Positions 38,155 to 47,815 of a stretch of 64,000 nt of DNA are shown here, piece by piece. The notes below the pieces were generated by a model. The model was not told the DNA's origin, ran no database searches, and saw only the letters and a program-made list of their open reading frames with translations. Position numbers and translations under genes: made by a program. Origin of the DNA: Bin80 sp965220935 (GTDB lineage Bacteria > Bacteroidota > Rhodothermia > Rhodothermales > Bin80); the NCBI GenBank assembly GCA_965220935.1, contig OZ244857.1, forward strand, positions 1 to 64,000, read 5' to 3'. Numbering within the stretch: the first letter of the stretch is position 1; the number at the start of each line of letters is the position of its first letter.

Positions 38155-39590
38155 TTTAGACTGACTACATGACTGCATCAATGAGAGCAGTTGATGGGTA
38201 ACCTGTGGATGATCACTGCTCAGATCAATTGATTCTTTTGGATCACTATCAAGATGATAGATCTGAACCAGCGCAGATGGATTGTCATGACCACCTAATC
38301 GCACGCACTTCCACGGTCCAATCCTTGAGGCTTGTGCACCTCCCCACTGACGCCCATGATATTCCCCAATACATTTCGCTTGGTTGTGGGGGTTGATGTC
38401 CGAGGAGGACCGGAAGAAATGACACACCATCAACTTCGGTTGTCAGGGTGACGCCTGAAAGATCGGCAAGTGTAGGCATGACATCCCAAAATGCGGATAT
38501 GTGATCCGTGGTTATTCCCGGCTCAATAGTACCCGGCCAAGCTGCAATCATTGGGACACGAATTCCTCCTTCATAAACTTCCCCTTTACCGCCCCGAAGT
38601 CCACCAGAGCTTTGAAATTGCTCTGTATCAACTCCACCGGTATAGGTTGGGCCGTTATCACTTGAAAAGATGATCAGCGTTTTTTCAGATAAGCCAAGTT
38701 CTTGGATAATATTGATGATGCGCCCAATATGCTTATCCATCCGTGTAATCATAGCTGCATAGGCCGATTGGGGTCTAATGTGAGGAAGGTATCCACTACT
38801 CCCATCATATGCCGATTCAGACAATAGTCCATGATACTGATTGAGTTCGTCATCTGGGACTTGAAGTGCGAGATGAGGGACTGTGTGAGCAAAATAAAGG
38901 AAGAATGGCCGATTCGCGTTCTGCTCAATAAAACGCACGGCTTCGTCAGCTATCAAATCTGGAGCGTAGTCAACGCCTTTATATTGATGATAGTCATCTG
39001 GATCATTGATGTCATCGCCAGTAAATCTTTGATGGGGATGAAAATACCCGTTTGCGAGGGTGTCCCATTGGCTATTCCGCCAAAGGTATGACGGGTAGTG
39101 GTTGTGTGCTTGTTTTTTGATCTAGATAGCCATAGAAATAATCAAAACCCTGTTGGTTTGGTACACCGGTGGACTCTGGGCCTCCAAGTCCCCATTTACC
39201 AATGATGGCAGTGACATATCCAGCACGCTGCATCATGTGACCGAGTGTGAATGTTCCATTTTCCAGAGGAAGCTGTCCTCGTTCAGTGCTATCGGCAAAG
39301 CCACCAAGTTCATAGTTGTCACGGATTTTGCAGTGTCCAGTATGCAAACCAGTAAGCAAGGTACAGCGGCTTGGAGCGCAGACTGGACTCCCGCTGTAGT
39401 GTTGAGTGAATTGGATCCCTTGTAGGGCTAATTCACGTAAATGTGGGGTTTTAATCAGCGACTGGCCATAACTTTCAAGTTCGCCGTAGCCGAGGTCATC
39501 GGCCAGGATGTAAATGACATTTGGAGGTCGCTCCTGCGCACATCCGAGAGTCATGGCCACCAACAGCAACACCAGTTGAATCATTCGCAT
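38155..39590 (-). pseudogene. Sulfatase lipoprotein gene, two frameshifts and IS-truncated
   Basis: A formylglycine-dependent (type I) arylsulfatase. The N-terminus has a lipobox (VAMTLGC, Cys17), the metal ligands ILADDLG (D31, D32) and the modified-Cys motif CAPSR at 71-75. Further on are FSSDNGPTYTGG and GGIRVPMIAAWPG. Two breaks are seen, each one base too long in a homopolymer. At T6 39113-39118 (A6 in the gene), removing one base turns DQKTSTQP into DQKQAHNHYPSYLWRN. At C4 38364-38367, removing one turns MYWGISW into MYWEYHGRQWGG. The last nine codons are cut off by the IS1634 element. Without FGE-dependent maturation genes nearby, substrate is unknown. Frameshifts could be sequencing errors, but the IS truncation is structural. 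Confidence 0.85.
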
Positions 39591-40247
39591 TTCAGTTTTG
39601 ACTTAGCGCAATTTAAGGGTAATCAGAATGTCACTTTTAGATCACGCGAGTTATACAATCATCAAGGTTGAAATTAACATGGAATCTTTGGATAGAAAAA
39701 TAGGATATTTTACAAGATGATACCAAAAATAACCTCAAGGCTGACTTATATCAAAAGGGAAATTTTTGGCGAATATGGTAGAGAATACTATACTCGTTGT
39801 AAAAGTGGAATTAGAACACCCCCAAAATTATTGTAGAATTTAAGGCCCCGGATTGGGGCGTTATTGTTTCTGATTGCATTTTGTTATGGGCTATTATAAA
39901 TTAGTATCGGTCGAAAAACTAAGATATTTTCTTACGAGATAAGTGACTACTATCATAAAGATGGATGTTTAGAAGCTCAGTTAGTCTCTTATGGGTTTAC
40001 TCAAATTCTATGCAAAATATTGAAAAATTATAGGAGTTGCAGATACAGGGGTACTTGGTTGCTCTCAGGGTAGTGACCCGCGAACATAGATGTGATGTTG
40101 AACTGTAAATAATCTTTTTTGACTAGTTGTCAGATTTAAAATCTTCCTAACTCACTAATCTTCACTGCAGCAATGACTTAACAATTAATCAATTCAACAT
40201 CATCTATATAAGATACAGGGGCAAATTTGAGTGAGGTGTCAACGTTC
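39591..40247. other. Intergenic, 650 bp, no gene seen
   Basis: AT-rich sequence between the sulfatase start and the 3' end of an ATPase gene. Apart from one GC hairpin (39845-39859) nothing recognisable is present, and stops occur in all frames. Confidence 0.45.
39845..39859. terminator. GC hairpin followed by T-rich sequence
   Basis: GCCCC and GGGGC pair around a five-base loop, followed on the plus strand by GTTATTGTTT. It resembles a factor-independent terminator, but no plus-strand gene ends just before it. It may be a relic of a lost gene. Confidence 0.35.
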
Positions 40248-41444
40248 TCATGATCCGATCTCGGAACTCCGCTCATGTGATGGGGGAAGGGTCAGCTGGG
40301 GTGACGGTGGAAATTCTATTCGCTCACGGATATAGTTTGAGATTAGCCAACCACGCATAGATGGAATCGGGATTCTATAAAGTTCCTCTTGACTGTGCAA
40401 AATACCGCGCTCCACTGCTTTCTTAAACAAACGCTTCGCTTTATCTGGATCGTTAAACTCCCTTGACAAAAACTCCTCAATATCTTCCTCGTGAAGCCCT
40501 TTTTCAGGTGGAACGTTTTGAATCAATTTTGCCAGACTATTGCGTTCTTTGCCACTGATTCCTTTTGCACGCTGTTTGTAATATGCCTCCCGTCTTTCAT
40601 CTCCCACTTGATACACAATGTCCAGACCTTCTGTGGTCATCTCCCCACGATCATTCTGAATCTGCTTGGCTGCAGCATCTCCATACGCCGTAATATGCTG
40701 AGGCCAACCATGTGTTTTCTGGGCTATCTCATCCATCCATGGACCAGGATCTCCCTTAGCGCCTCCCTCTTTGATAAGCCAATCCTTGATGACCGCAGAC
40801 TCTGCTACTTTGTCTAACGCGCCTAATTCTACAAAACACCCTCCCTTAAACCTAGAAACTCCATGCAAACGAAAAGATTCTTCTGTCTGTCCCAATCCAG
40901 CAGCGAGTAAAATCACTGGATAGGGGAATTTACCGTTATGGATCCTCTTTAATGTTGATGTTACCTGAATCTTCTTATCTGGGATATTTTCAAAATCGCC
41001 AACATGTTGAGCTTCATCCAGAATTAAAAGCAACCCGCGTCTAGGATTGATTTTCTCAAGCACATGGGAAACACTCGCCGCTCCTGCAACTTCTTCAAGA
41101 TGCTCTACACCCAACAACTTGAGATCGGCTCTGATGGAAGTCTGTTTGCTTGAAACATAAGGTTTTCCGAGGGTTTGTGTCATATGGACAGGATTATACA
41201 AGTCATCAAAATTTATTTCAACGACACCCCATCGTTTTTTTAAGGCATCCAGAGCCATTTCCTCCAATAAGGCCGTCTTACCCGCACCTGGTGCCCCCTG
41301 AATCAGAAACGTTGAACCCTTCCGTTTCTTCATCGAGTCTTCAATAAGTTCGTCAAAATTACCTATAATCCGTTTCCGCCCGTGAAAATACATGGAAGGT
41401 CCACGGTCACCAACATAATCAGGTAGATGAGAAGAATTAATCAT
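40248..41444 (-). CDS. P-loop AAA ATPase, function unknown
   Basis: The 398-residue protein has a Walker A motif GAPGAGKT at residues 50-57 and Walker B LLLILDEAQH (D143, E144). Its start, MINSSHLPDYVGDRGPS then MYFHGRKRIIGNF, resembles the lead-in of STAND or ORC/Cdc6-like AAA modules. The C-terminal quarter (EDIEEFLSREFNDPDKAKRL, then AVERGILHSQEELYRIPIPS) looks like a winged helix. It has no membrane segment or fused effector. It stands alone, flanked by long non-coding or decayed DNA, as mobile or defence-type ATPases often do. I do not recognise a specific family. Confidence 0.65.
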   Translation of the reverse strand: MINSSHLPDYVGDRGPSMYFHGRKRIIGNFDELIEDSMKKRKGSTFLIQGAPGAGKTALLEEMALDALKKRWGVVEINFDDLYNPVHMTQTLGKPYVSSKQTSIRADLKLLGVEHLEEVAGAASVSHVLEKINPRRGLLLILDEAQHVGDFENIPDKKIQVTSTLKRIHNGKFPYPVILLAAGLGQTEESFRLHGVSRFKGGCFVELGALDKVAESAVIKDWLIKEGGAKGDPGPWMDEIAQKTHGWPQHITAYGDAAAKQIQNDRGEMTTEGLDIVYQVGDERREAYYKQRAKGISGKERNSLAKLIQNVPPEKGLHEEDIEEFLSREFNDPDKAKRLFKKAVERGILHSQEELYRIPIPSMRGWLISNYIRERIEFPPSPQLTLPPSHERSSEIGS

Positions 41445-41539
41445 GAGAAAAAAATATGATCTATAACATCATTGGACACAACTTAGGCTTCTATGTTCCG
41501 ATACTTCAATGAATTGAAGCATTTTGGATAACAGGATCG

Positions 41540-41815
41540 CGTAGGCGAGCATGCAGGCCGAAACGCGAGTGAAAATTGAGCAGGTCTCGAAACTTGTAAT
41601 GCGGAAGCTGGCCCATTTTTCATAGGGGAAAGCCGCTGGTAGTTTAGGAAGAGAACGATACGAGCATTAGACTACATTCGCCGGGGTATTGATCTCGGCA
41701 TGCATGTAAGATGAAAAAAGTGGCAACACGGGAAGCCCTATCAGTGCTGAAGCACAGGGCAACCGGAATTCCGCAAGGGACAGGCTGGGCCTACCTTATA
41801 ACGGATATCTGACTT
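41540..41815 (+). ncRNA. Probable relic of a group II intron ribozyme 5' part
   Basis: There is no ORF, and GC content and structure stand out from the AT-rich flanks. Several small hairpins with GNRA or similar loops are visible, such as GTGC-TGAA-GCAC near 41738 and TCC-GCAA-GGGA near 41770, plus phrases like ACGCGAGTGAAAA, GGGAAGCCCTATCAGTGCTG and GGGACAGGCTGGGC. These resemble domain I to IV text that precedes the reverse-transcriptase gene in bacterial group II introns. No reverse transcriptase follows, so at most a 5' fragment remains. The resemblance is from memory and needs a covariance search. Confidence 0.42.
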
Positions 41816-42259
41816 GACATAACTTAATTTGTACAAATTCTGAGATTTTATTGTGATTTCAGAGTTTTATGTTTTGCATGTTTAGTTGACCTTTTTACAG
41901 ATTCACGGCTTAGTTGAATCACGAATTCCAAATTACAGAGCTCAGTTCGTTCCCCCTTGATACTTGAGTTCCAGTTCTACTGAGGTTGTTGCAACTTCCA
42001 ACCGACGATACCCACGCCACATGCCCCCAGGACGCTTGTTACTTGGTGACCTCCAAAGTAGGGATTTTTTGGCAGGCACATTTATCAAAGACAAAACCTT
42101 AGCCGACTCTCAGAAAGTATCGTAGTCACATAGCCTTACCATGACGGTTGCCTTGCGAAACCTTAGAATCAAATTGACTCAATGAAACCCCGTGTCATTT
42201 TCTGAATCAGAACCCACATTCTTAGATCGCCAACTTATGGATCCACATCAGATGATCCA
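41816..42259. other. Intergenic, 440 bp, no gene recognised
   Basis: It follows the putative intron relic. The minus strand of 41950-42080 has protein-like words (RPGGMWRGYRRLEVATT) suggesting another decayed gene, but I cannot assign it. Confidence 0.3.
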
Positions 42260-43510
42260 CTATAATTGAGTGAAGGGAATCGCCGCGATATTGTTTCCTA
42301 AAGGCAAACGTATGTCACCAGGATGAATGACATATCCCGGTCTCAGAGCGTCTTTTAAATCATTCTGAAGAGTTTTGATGGATGTTGCCATGGATGGATT
42401 TGGGGTTGTAGAGAGTTTTACTTCTATTGGAACGAAACTGAGATCTGTTTTGACAAGAAAATCAACTTCTAAACCGTCAGACGTTCTCCAAAAATAAATC
42501 TCAGGTCTAATTCCTTGGTGAGTCAGTGTCCGCTCAATTTCCGACAGAACCGCAGTTTCAAAAATGACACCGCCCATAGGCCCTGCCGCCGCATGGTCTG
42601 GATCTTTCAAGCCAACCAAGTGACAGAGTGTGCCTACATCGGAATAATACACTTTGGGAGTTTTTACGAGTCGTTTCCCAATATTGGCATGGTAGGGACG
42701 CAATACTGTAACTTGATACGTTGCCTCTAAGATGGATAGCCATGATTTGATCGTATTTACAGCAACCCCCAGATCACGGCTTACATCCGTCAAATTCAAT
42801 AGTTGCCCACTCCTTGATGCTAACATCGTCAGAAATGACTGAAACTGTGTTAAATCACCAACCTGACGTATTGAACGCACATCCCGCTCCAGATAGGTCT
42901 GGATGTAGCTTGAATGCCATAACGATATATCTTGATCGGCATCTACAACTAATTCAGGATAACCACCACGAAGAAATTTTCTCCATAAATCTCCATATCC
43001 AACTCCTTTTTTTGAATGATGACTGCCCCTACGTTCCCATACCAGGGGGGCCTGAGGAACTCCTTCTTCCTCTCGCTTAGATAGTGGTAAGAGTTCAAGC
43101 ACAGCTACACGCCCGGCCAGAGATTCGGTGATTGAGTCGGCAAGGAGAAGATTCTGTGATCCAGTTAAAATGAACTGACCCGATTGATGCCGATGGTCAT
43201 CAATCCTTCCCTTAATATAATAGAGAAGGTCGGGCGCATGTTGGATCTCGTCAATGATCACTGGTGGATGGTACTGCTCTAAAAATCCTCGAGGATCCAT
43301 GATTGCCGCGTTACGAAGATCAGGAAATTCAACTGAAATATATTGGTAGTGATCTCCAAACAGTGTCTTCAGCAAAGTCGTTTTGCCCGACTGTCGAGGT
43401 CCTGTCAAAAAAACAGCGGGAAATTTTGATGCTGCTTTTTTGATGATTGGTTCAAGCGATCTGCGAATGTAAGTTTGTTGCATTTCTGTAATTTTGCATT
43501 TCAAATGCAT
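42260..43510 (-). CDS. AAA_14/DUF4143 ATPase
   Basis: A 406-416-residue protein of the widespread AAA_14 plus DUF4143 family. The start may be the second Met, which gives MQQTYIRRSLEPI. It has Walker A GPRQSGKT at 37-44, Walker B PPVIIDEIQHAPDLL (D87, E88), sensor ILTGSQNLLL and SLAGRVAVLELLPLS. A C-terminal DUF4143 nuclease-like region follows with WRTSDGLEVDFLVKTDLSFV and PIEVKLS, which resembles the PD-(D/E)XK core E..D..E.K. These proteins occur in many genomic copies and their role is unsettled. The gene is monocistronic. Confidence 0.85.
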   Translation of the reverse strand: MHLKCKITEMQQTYIRRSLEPIIKKAASKFPAVFLTGPRQSGKTTLLKTLFGDHYQYISVEFPDLRNAAIMDPRGFLEQYHPPVIIDEIQHAPDLLYYIKGRIDDHRHQSGQFILTGSQNLLLADSITESLAGRVAVLELLPLSKREEEGVPQAPLVWERRGSHHSKKGVGYGDLWRKFLRGGYPELVVDADQDISLWHSSYIQTYLERDVRSIRQVGDLTQFQSFLTMLASRSGQLLNLTDVSRDLGVAVNTIKSWLSILEATYQVTVLRPYHANIGKRLVKTPKVYYSDVGTLCHLVGLKDPDHAAAGPMGGVIFETAVLSEIERTLTHQGIRPEIYFWRTSDGLEVDFLVKTDLSFVPIEVKLSTTPNPSMATSIKTLQNDLKDALRPGYVIHPGDIRLPLGNNIAAIPFTQL

Positions 43511-43741
43511 AATTTACGAAAATTATTGAAATATGTTTTGAAACAACAGCGGCTTTTTCTACGATGTTCGGTGGATCAGCAGACATAAACCCTGATGTCA
43601 ACATTACTCCAAAACATGCAATCATAGCCAGAAAGCCATCCCTTAACCATCTCATCTAATCCGAACTCGTACATTGATTCGTCTAATCAGCTAAGATAGA
43701 CAGGATACTGACGAAATCTGGCTCATAAATGATCGCGTGGA
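43511..43741. other. Intergenic, no gene seen
   Basis: This short gap between the DUF4143 ATPase start and the decayed coiled-coil gene shows no recognisable content. Confidence 0.4.
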
Positions 43742-44343
43742 TCAGTAGATCAAAACATTTTTATTTTTAGAGGATTTTTGATCTAACCGCCCCATTTCTT
43801 TCATGCAAGATTCATGAAATGGTTGAAGATTTTTGCAAATGATTCCTGTTTTTTGTTGACTACTGATTTTCTCAACTAATTTTTCGATTGACTTGAATCG
43901 TTGCTCAATAAGTTTCTGTTGTTTTTCCAAAATCTCAGATTGCCAGTTCGTTTTTTGGCGTTTGGCATCAGCAGATTTGATGACCTTAATGATCTCACCA
44001 TCATCTATACCTGTACAAGAATTAGTTGCAAAACACGAACAGCATCATCTCCAATCAAGCCTTGGTACTAGTTTACTTTTCTCTTCATATGACTTTAATT
44101 GCTGAGATAACTGTTCAATCTCTCCCACTCTAAATTGTAGTTCATTCCTGAGTTTTCCACCAAGTGGCATTCGCTTCCATCCAGGGATGAGTTGTAACAG
44201 TTGAAGATCTTGTTGCACTGTATTTAGTCCTCTACCAATAATTTCTCTGCATGAGTACCTCTATTTCCAATATATTTCGGCGATCTTGGATGGAAGACCT
44301 GTACGCATGCTCTAATTAAAATTTCAACAATCTTGCTGGGCAT
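43742..44343 (-). pseudogene. Broken gene for a coiled-coil protein of unknown family
   Basis: From an ATG at 44343 the minus strand reads MPSKIVEILIRACVQVFHPR, then SPKYIGNRGTHAEKLLVED, then a stop. After a frame change it continues TVQQDLQLLQLIPGWKRMPL, RVGEIEQLSQQLKSYEE and PRLDWR, another stop, and then GEIIKVIKSADAKRQ and LEKQQKLIEQRFKSIEKLVE, ending at 43742. The joined product would be about 195 residues, mostly helical and charged. It is not recognised. A cytosolic coiled-coil or DNA-binding accessory protein from a mobile element is possible. Confidence 0.4.
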
Positions 44344-44492
44344 GTGCACATAGATCTATTTTGCTTGACCTTCAGGCAACGCTACATGGCGGGTGTCATT
44401 GCATATAAAATGTCTTCATCAGAATTTTTCCCCACATCATGAGGGCTGAGATATAAATGATGCAGGGCATTGGGAGAAATTATTTCAGCTGC

Positions 44493-46583
44493 TCAGGAAA
44501 CGATGGATCCTGGATCACTGTCCGCCGAAATTAACGATAACCTCCCTCCTGAATCCTCTGCCATGAGTACCATCCCTTGACTTTCCAACCCCATCATCTT
44601 TCTAGGCGCAAGATTCGCAACTACCACGACCGACTGCCCAATCATTTGCTCTGGGGTAAAATGCTCTAAAACCCCCGCAAGAATCTGACGGGTCTCGTCA
44701 CCAAGATCCACCTGCAATTTGAACAACTTCTTGGATTTAGGAACGGGCTCTGCAGAAAGGATTTTCCCAGTACGTAGATCCATTTTCGCAAAATCTTCGT
44801 AGTTAATCAATACTTTGGTCGCAGTATTGGAAGTCTCTTGCTCCGAATTCTTGGATTTTAATTTGTCCATCTGTACTTGAATTTGATCATCAGTGATTTT
44901 ATGAAAGAGTATTGATTTATTTCCCAATTGATGTCCCACAGAGAGGGGGCATGTCCCAGCGTCATTCCAGTCCAATGAGTGCCGAGAAACCGAATCTGGC
45001 AGACTAGAAATTACGCCTTCCAATCTAAGCATTGTTCTTAACTTCTGGGCAGAAAATGGAAGAACTGGATCAATGAGTATAGATAATGCGGCACAAATCT
45101 GCAGAGAAATATGAATCGTATTGGCGCATTGAGACCGATTGTTCTTGCGAGTAATCCACGGCGCTTCATCGTTGAAATACTTATTACCCAACCTTGCCAG
45201 ATTCATTGTCAAGCGTACAGCCTCCCGAAATCTAAACTGAGCATAAGCTCTACCAATCTGTTCTGGAAACTCGCTTAATTCTTTCAACGTCAGATGATCT
45301 GCCTCTGAAAGTGTTGATAGTTCAGGGACACGATTATCAAATTCACGCTCTGCAAATGTTAACGCACGATTGACAAAATTACCGAATATGTCTGCAAGCT
45401 CGCTGTTGACTCTCGTCTGAAATTCGTGCCAATTAAAATCGGAATCTTTTGATTCTGGTAGAATTGTAGATAGAACATAACGAAGCAGGTCTGGAGGGAA
45501 ATCTTCTAAATATTCATGCAGCCATACCGCCCACCCTCGACTGGTTGAGAGTTTACTGCCTTCAATATTGAGAAACTCATTTGCAGGAACTTGATCTGGA
45601 ATTACATACCCACCGTGGGCCATCAACATAGCTGGGAACATCAGTGTATGAAAAACGATGTTATCTTTGCCAATAAAATGAATCAATCTCGTCTGGTCGT
45701 CTTGCCAGTATCGTTTCCACAAATCTGGCTCACCTTTGTCAATCGCCCATTCACGCGTTGAAGAAATGTAACCAATGGGAGCATCAAACCAAACATAAAT
45801 GACCTTACCTTTCACATCAACGCCTGCTATCTTCGCAGCTTCCTCTGGAACGGTCACGCCCCATTGCACATCGCGTGTGATGGCTCTATCACGTAATCCA
45901 TCTGAAAGCCAAGACCTGATCTGACCTAGAACATTTGACTTCCATTCAGGATGTTTTGCAACATATTGCTCCAGGCGATTTTGCCATTTACCAAGTGGCA
46001 AATACCAGTGAGTGGTAGGACGTAATTCTGGAATTGCATCGGTGAGAGTACTGCGAGGGTTCTCAATCTCTGTTGGACTAAGGGAGGATCCACATTTCTC
46101 GCACTGATCTCCAAAAGCCTGGTCATAATCACATTTAGGGCATTTGCCACATACAAAACGATCTGCAAGAAAAATCTTAGCAACAGGATCGTATAAGTGT
46201 TCTTCACATCGGAGTACAAACTCGTCTTTTTCTGCCAGACACTGAAAAAATTCCTGACTGGTCTGAATATGAATTTTGTTTGACGTGCGAGCGTAATGAT
46301 CAAAACTCATACCAAATGCGTCAAAGCTTTCTTTAATCATCGGATGATACCGATCAATCACATCTTGCGGGCTGATTTTTTGTTCAATAGCCTGCATGAC
46401 AATAGCGACACCAAACTCGTCTGATCCACATACATAGACGACGTCTTGCTGAGTCAATCGCAGGTACCGCACATACATATCAGCGGGAAGATACGCCCCT
46501 GCCAGATGCCCGATATGGATCGGGCCATTTGTGTAGGGTAATGCAGATGTCACTAATGTACGGCTATAGTCTTTTTCGCACAT
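44493..46583 (-). CDS. metG: Methionyl-tRNA synthetase
   Basis: The 696-residue class I synthetase charges initiator and elongator tRNA-Met. The HIGH signature is PIHIGHLAGAYLPA (HIGH at 23-26), and the zinc knuckle is CGKCPKCDYDQAFGDQCEKCG-like (two CxxC pairs). The second signature is SKLSTSRGWAVW (KLSTS in place of KMSKS, common in this type). The anticodon-binding helical domain follows, then a C-terminal EMAPII-like tRNA-binding OB domain (YEDFAKMDLRTGKILSAEPV through NLAPRKMMGLESQGMVL). The gene stands alone with long gaps on both sides. Confidence 0.97.
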   Translation of the reverse strand: MCEKDYSRTLVTSALPYTNGPIHIGHLAGAYLPADMYVRYLRLTQQDVVYVCGSDEFGVAIVMQAIEQKISPQDVIDRYHPMIKESFDAFGMSFDHYARTSNKIHIQTSQEFFQCLAEKDEFVLRCEEHLYDPVAKIFLADRFVCGKCPKCDYDQAFGDQCEKCGSSLSPTEIENPRSTLTDAIPELRPTTHWYLPLGKWQNRLEQYVAKHPEWKSNVLGQIRSWLSDGLRDRAITRDVQWGVTVPEEAAKIAGVDVKGKVIYVWFDAPIGYISSTREWAIDKGEPDLWKRYWQDDQTRLIHFIGKDNIVFHTLMFPAMLMAHGGYVIPDQVPANEFLNIEGSKLSTSRGWAVWLHEYLEDFPPDLLRYVLSTILPESKDSDFNWHEFQTRVNSELADIFGNFVNRALTFAEREFDNRVPELSTLSEADHLTLKELSEFPEQIGRAYAQFRFREAVRLTMNLARLGNKYFNDEAPWITRKNNRSQCANTIHISLQICAALSILIDPVLPFSAQKLRTMLRLEGVISSLPDSVSRHSLDWNDAGTCPLSVGHQLGNKSILFHKITDDQIQVQMDKLKSKNSEQETSNTATKVLINYEDFAKMDLRTGKILSAEPVPKSKKLFKLQVDLGDETRQILAGVLEHFTPEQMIGQSVVVVANLAPRKMMGLESQGMVLMAEDSGGRLSLISADSDPGSIVS

Positions 46584-47209
46584 TCACGTTATATGTCTTC
46601 AATATTCAACAAAAAATCACCTCTATGGATCCTTTCCCCGAATCATCACACCAAACGGTTGACTTGTGCGTATAAAAACTTAATCTGATCTTTGATTCAC
46701 CTCGCCAAGCGGTCAGGAAGAATCCACTGATCAATCATTGTTCGTTATACAGGTTTGAATATTATTAATATGCTTTCTTACGCAATAGGTGAAAATCTTT
46801 CATGTCTACGCAATTAGATGCAATCACGATTTATGCTGAAATTTTGATGTAACATTGATAAGATGAGATTATATAATGGTAGCAGATTTGTTAGGCTTGT
46901 TTCAATCTTAGTTGAAACTTCCACTTGGAGGCGGCTAGATATATGGGCATATAACCTTACACTATGGCCATCATTATACAAAGATACAGTCAATAAATGT
47001 GTATATGAATCATACTATTCAACAGTGACAGTTTGACTGAAATTTGAAACAGATCTGAACTTGAACCCTACTACTCACAATGAAATCCTCAACAGTTTAC
47101 CTCACATTGAAACAAGCCCGATTTATTATAGACCAATTATTGATTTACTGGACGTTTCAATTGAGAGATTAAAGTAATTACCCAAAATAGGAGATAGTTA
47201 CACAGATAG
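46584..47209. other. Intergenic, 626 bp, upstream of the his operon
   Basis: No ORF of note. Contains a 13-bp inverted repeat pair 200 bp apart (46894 and 47118). I looked for a His-rich leader peptide or a T-box before hisB or metG and saw neither. Confidence 0.45.
46894..47118. repeat. Perfect 13-bp inverted repeat bounding about 200 bp
   Basis: GGCTTGTTTCAAT at 46894-46906 is the exact reverse complement of 47106-47118. The first arm also overlaps a local palindrome, GTTTCAA-TCTTAG-TTGAAAC. The interior has no ORF. It may be the ends of a small MITE-like element, or chance in AT-rich DNA. No target duplication was identified. Confidence 0.4.
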
Positions 47210-47815
47210 ATGAGCGAACCTAATCAGACTTGCCGAAGTGGTTCTGTAACTCGGGTAACCAGAGAAACAGATATCTCTGTCCAGATCACAATTGATGGAT
47301 CAGGCCTCTATGAAAATCAGACGGGGGTGGGCTTTCTTGATCACATGCTAGATCTCTTTGCTAAGCACGGTCAATTTGACCTGCAAGTCAACTGCACAGG
47401 AGATCTCAATGTTGATGAACATCACTCGGTTGAAGATATTGGTATTTGCCTAGGACAGGCATTCAGGCAAGCATTAGGAGATAAATCCCATATCACCCGT
47501 TTTGGACATGCCTATGTTCCGATGGACGAATCACTTGCTCGTGCAGTAGTAGATCTTTCTGGGAGATTTACGCTGTACTTTGATGGACAGTTTGAACGCT
47601 CCACCGTCGGAGATCTCCCCACTGAGCTCGTTCAACATTTCTGGTATAGTTTTGCTGAACAGGCTAAGTGTACACTACATATCAGTATTCTTTACGGCAT
47701 CAATACACATCATAAGATTGAAGCCATCTTCAAATCTGTGGCTCAAGCCTTAAATCGGGCAACTCAGCGCAGTGATGCAAACTCGGCTGTGCCATCTACC
47801 AAGGGAATCGTTTAA
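47210..47815 (+). CDS. hisB: Imidazoleglycerol-phosphate dehydratase
   Basis: Sixth step of histidine biosynthesis, Mn-dependent dehydration of IGP. The 201-residue length is that of the monofunctional enzyme, without the HisN phosphatase fused in enteric bacteria. Signatures are TGVGFLDHMLDLFAKHG, DEHHSVEDIGICLGQA and HHKIEAIFKSVAQAL, whose His and Glu residues bind the two metals. It is the first gene of hisB-proC-hisH, joined to proC by a TAATG one-base overlap. Confidence 0.95.
   Translation: MSEPNQTCRSGSVTRVTRETDISVQITIDGSGLYENQTGVGFLDHMLDLFAKHGQFDLQVNCTGDLNVDEHHSVEDIGICLGQAFRQALGDKSHITRFGHAYVPMDESLARAVVDLSGRFTLYFDGQFERSTVGDLPTELVQHFWYSFAEQAKCTLHISILYGINTHHKIEAIFKSVAQALNRATQRSDANSAVPSTKGIV

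Noticed and set aside
43742..44343. Prophage terminase or integrase remnant
   Set aside because: No integrase, terminase or portal motif was seen; only generic helical sequence.
46899..46919. CRISPR-like palindrome GTTTCAA...TTGAAAC
   Set aside because: It occurs once, with no repeat-spacer spacing and no cas gene in the window.
46584..47209. His-rich leader peptide or T-box before hisB or metG
   Set aside because: No run of His codons with alternative hairpins and no T-box core was found.
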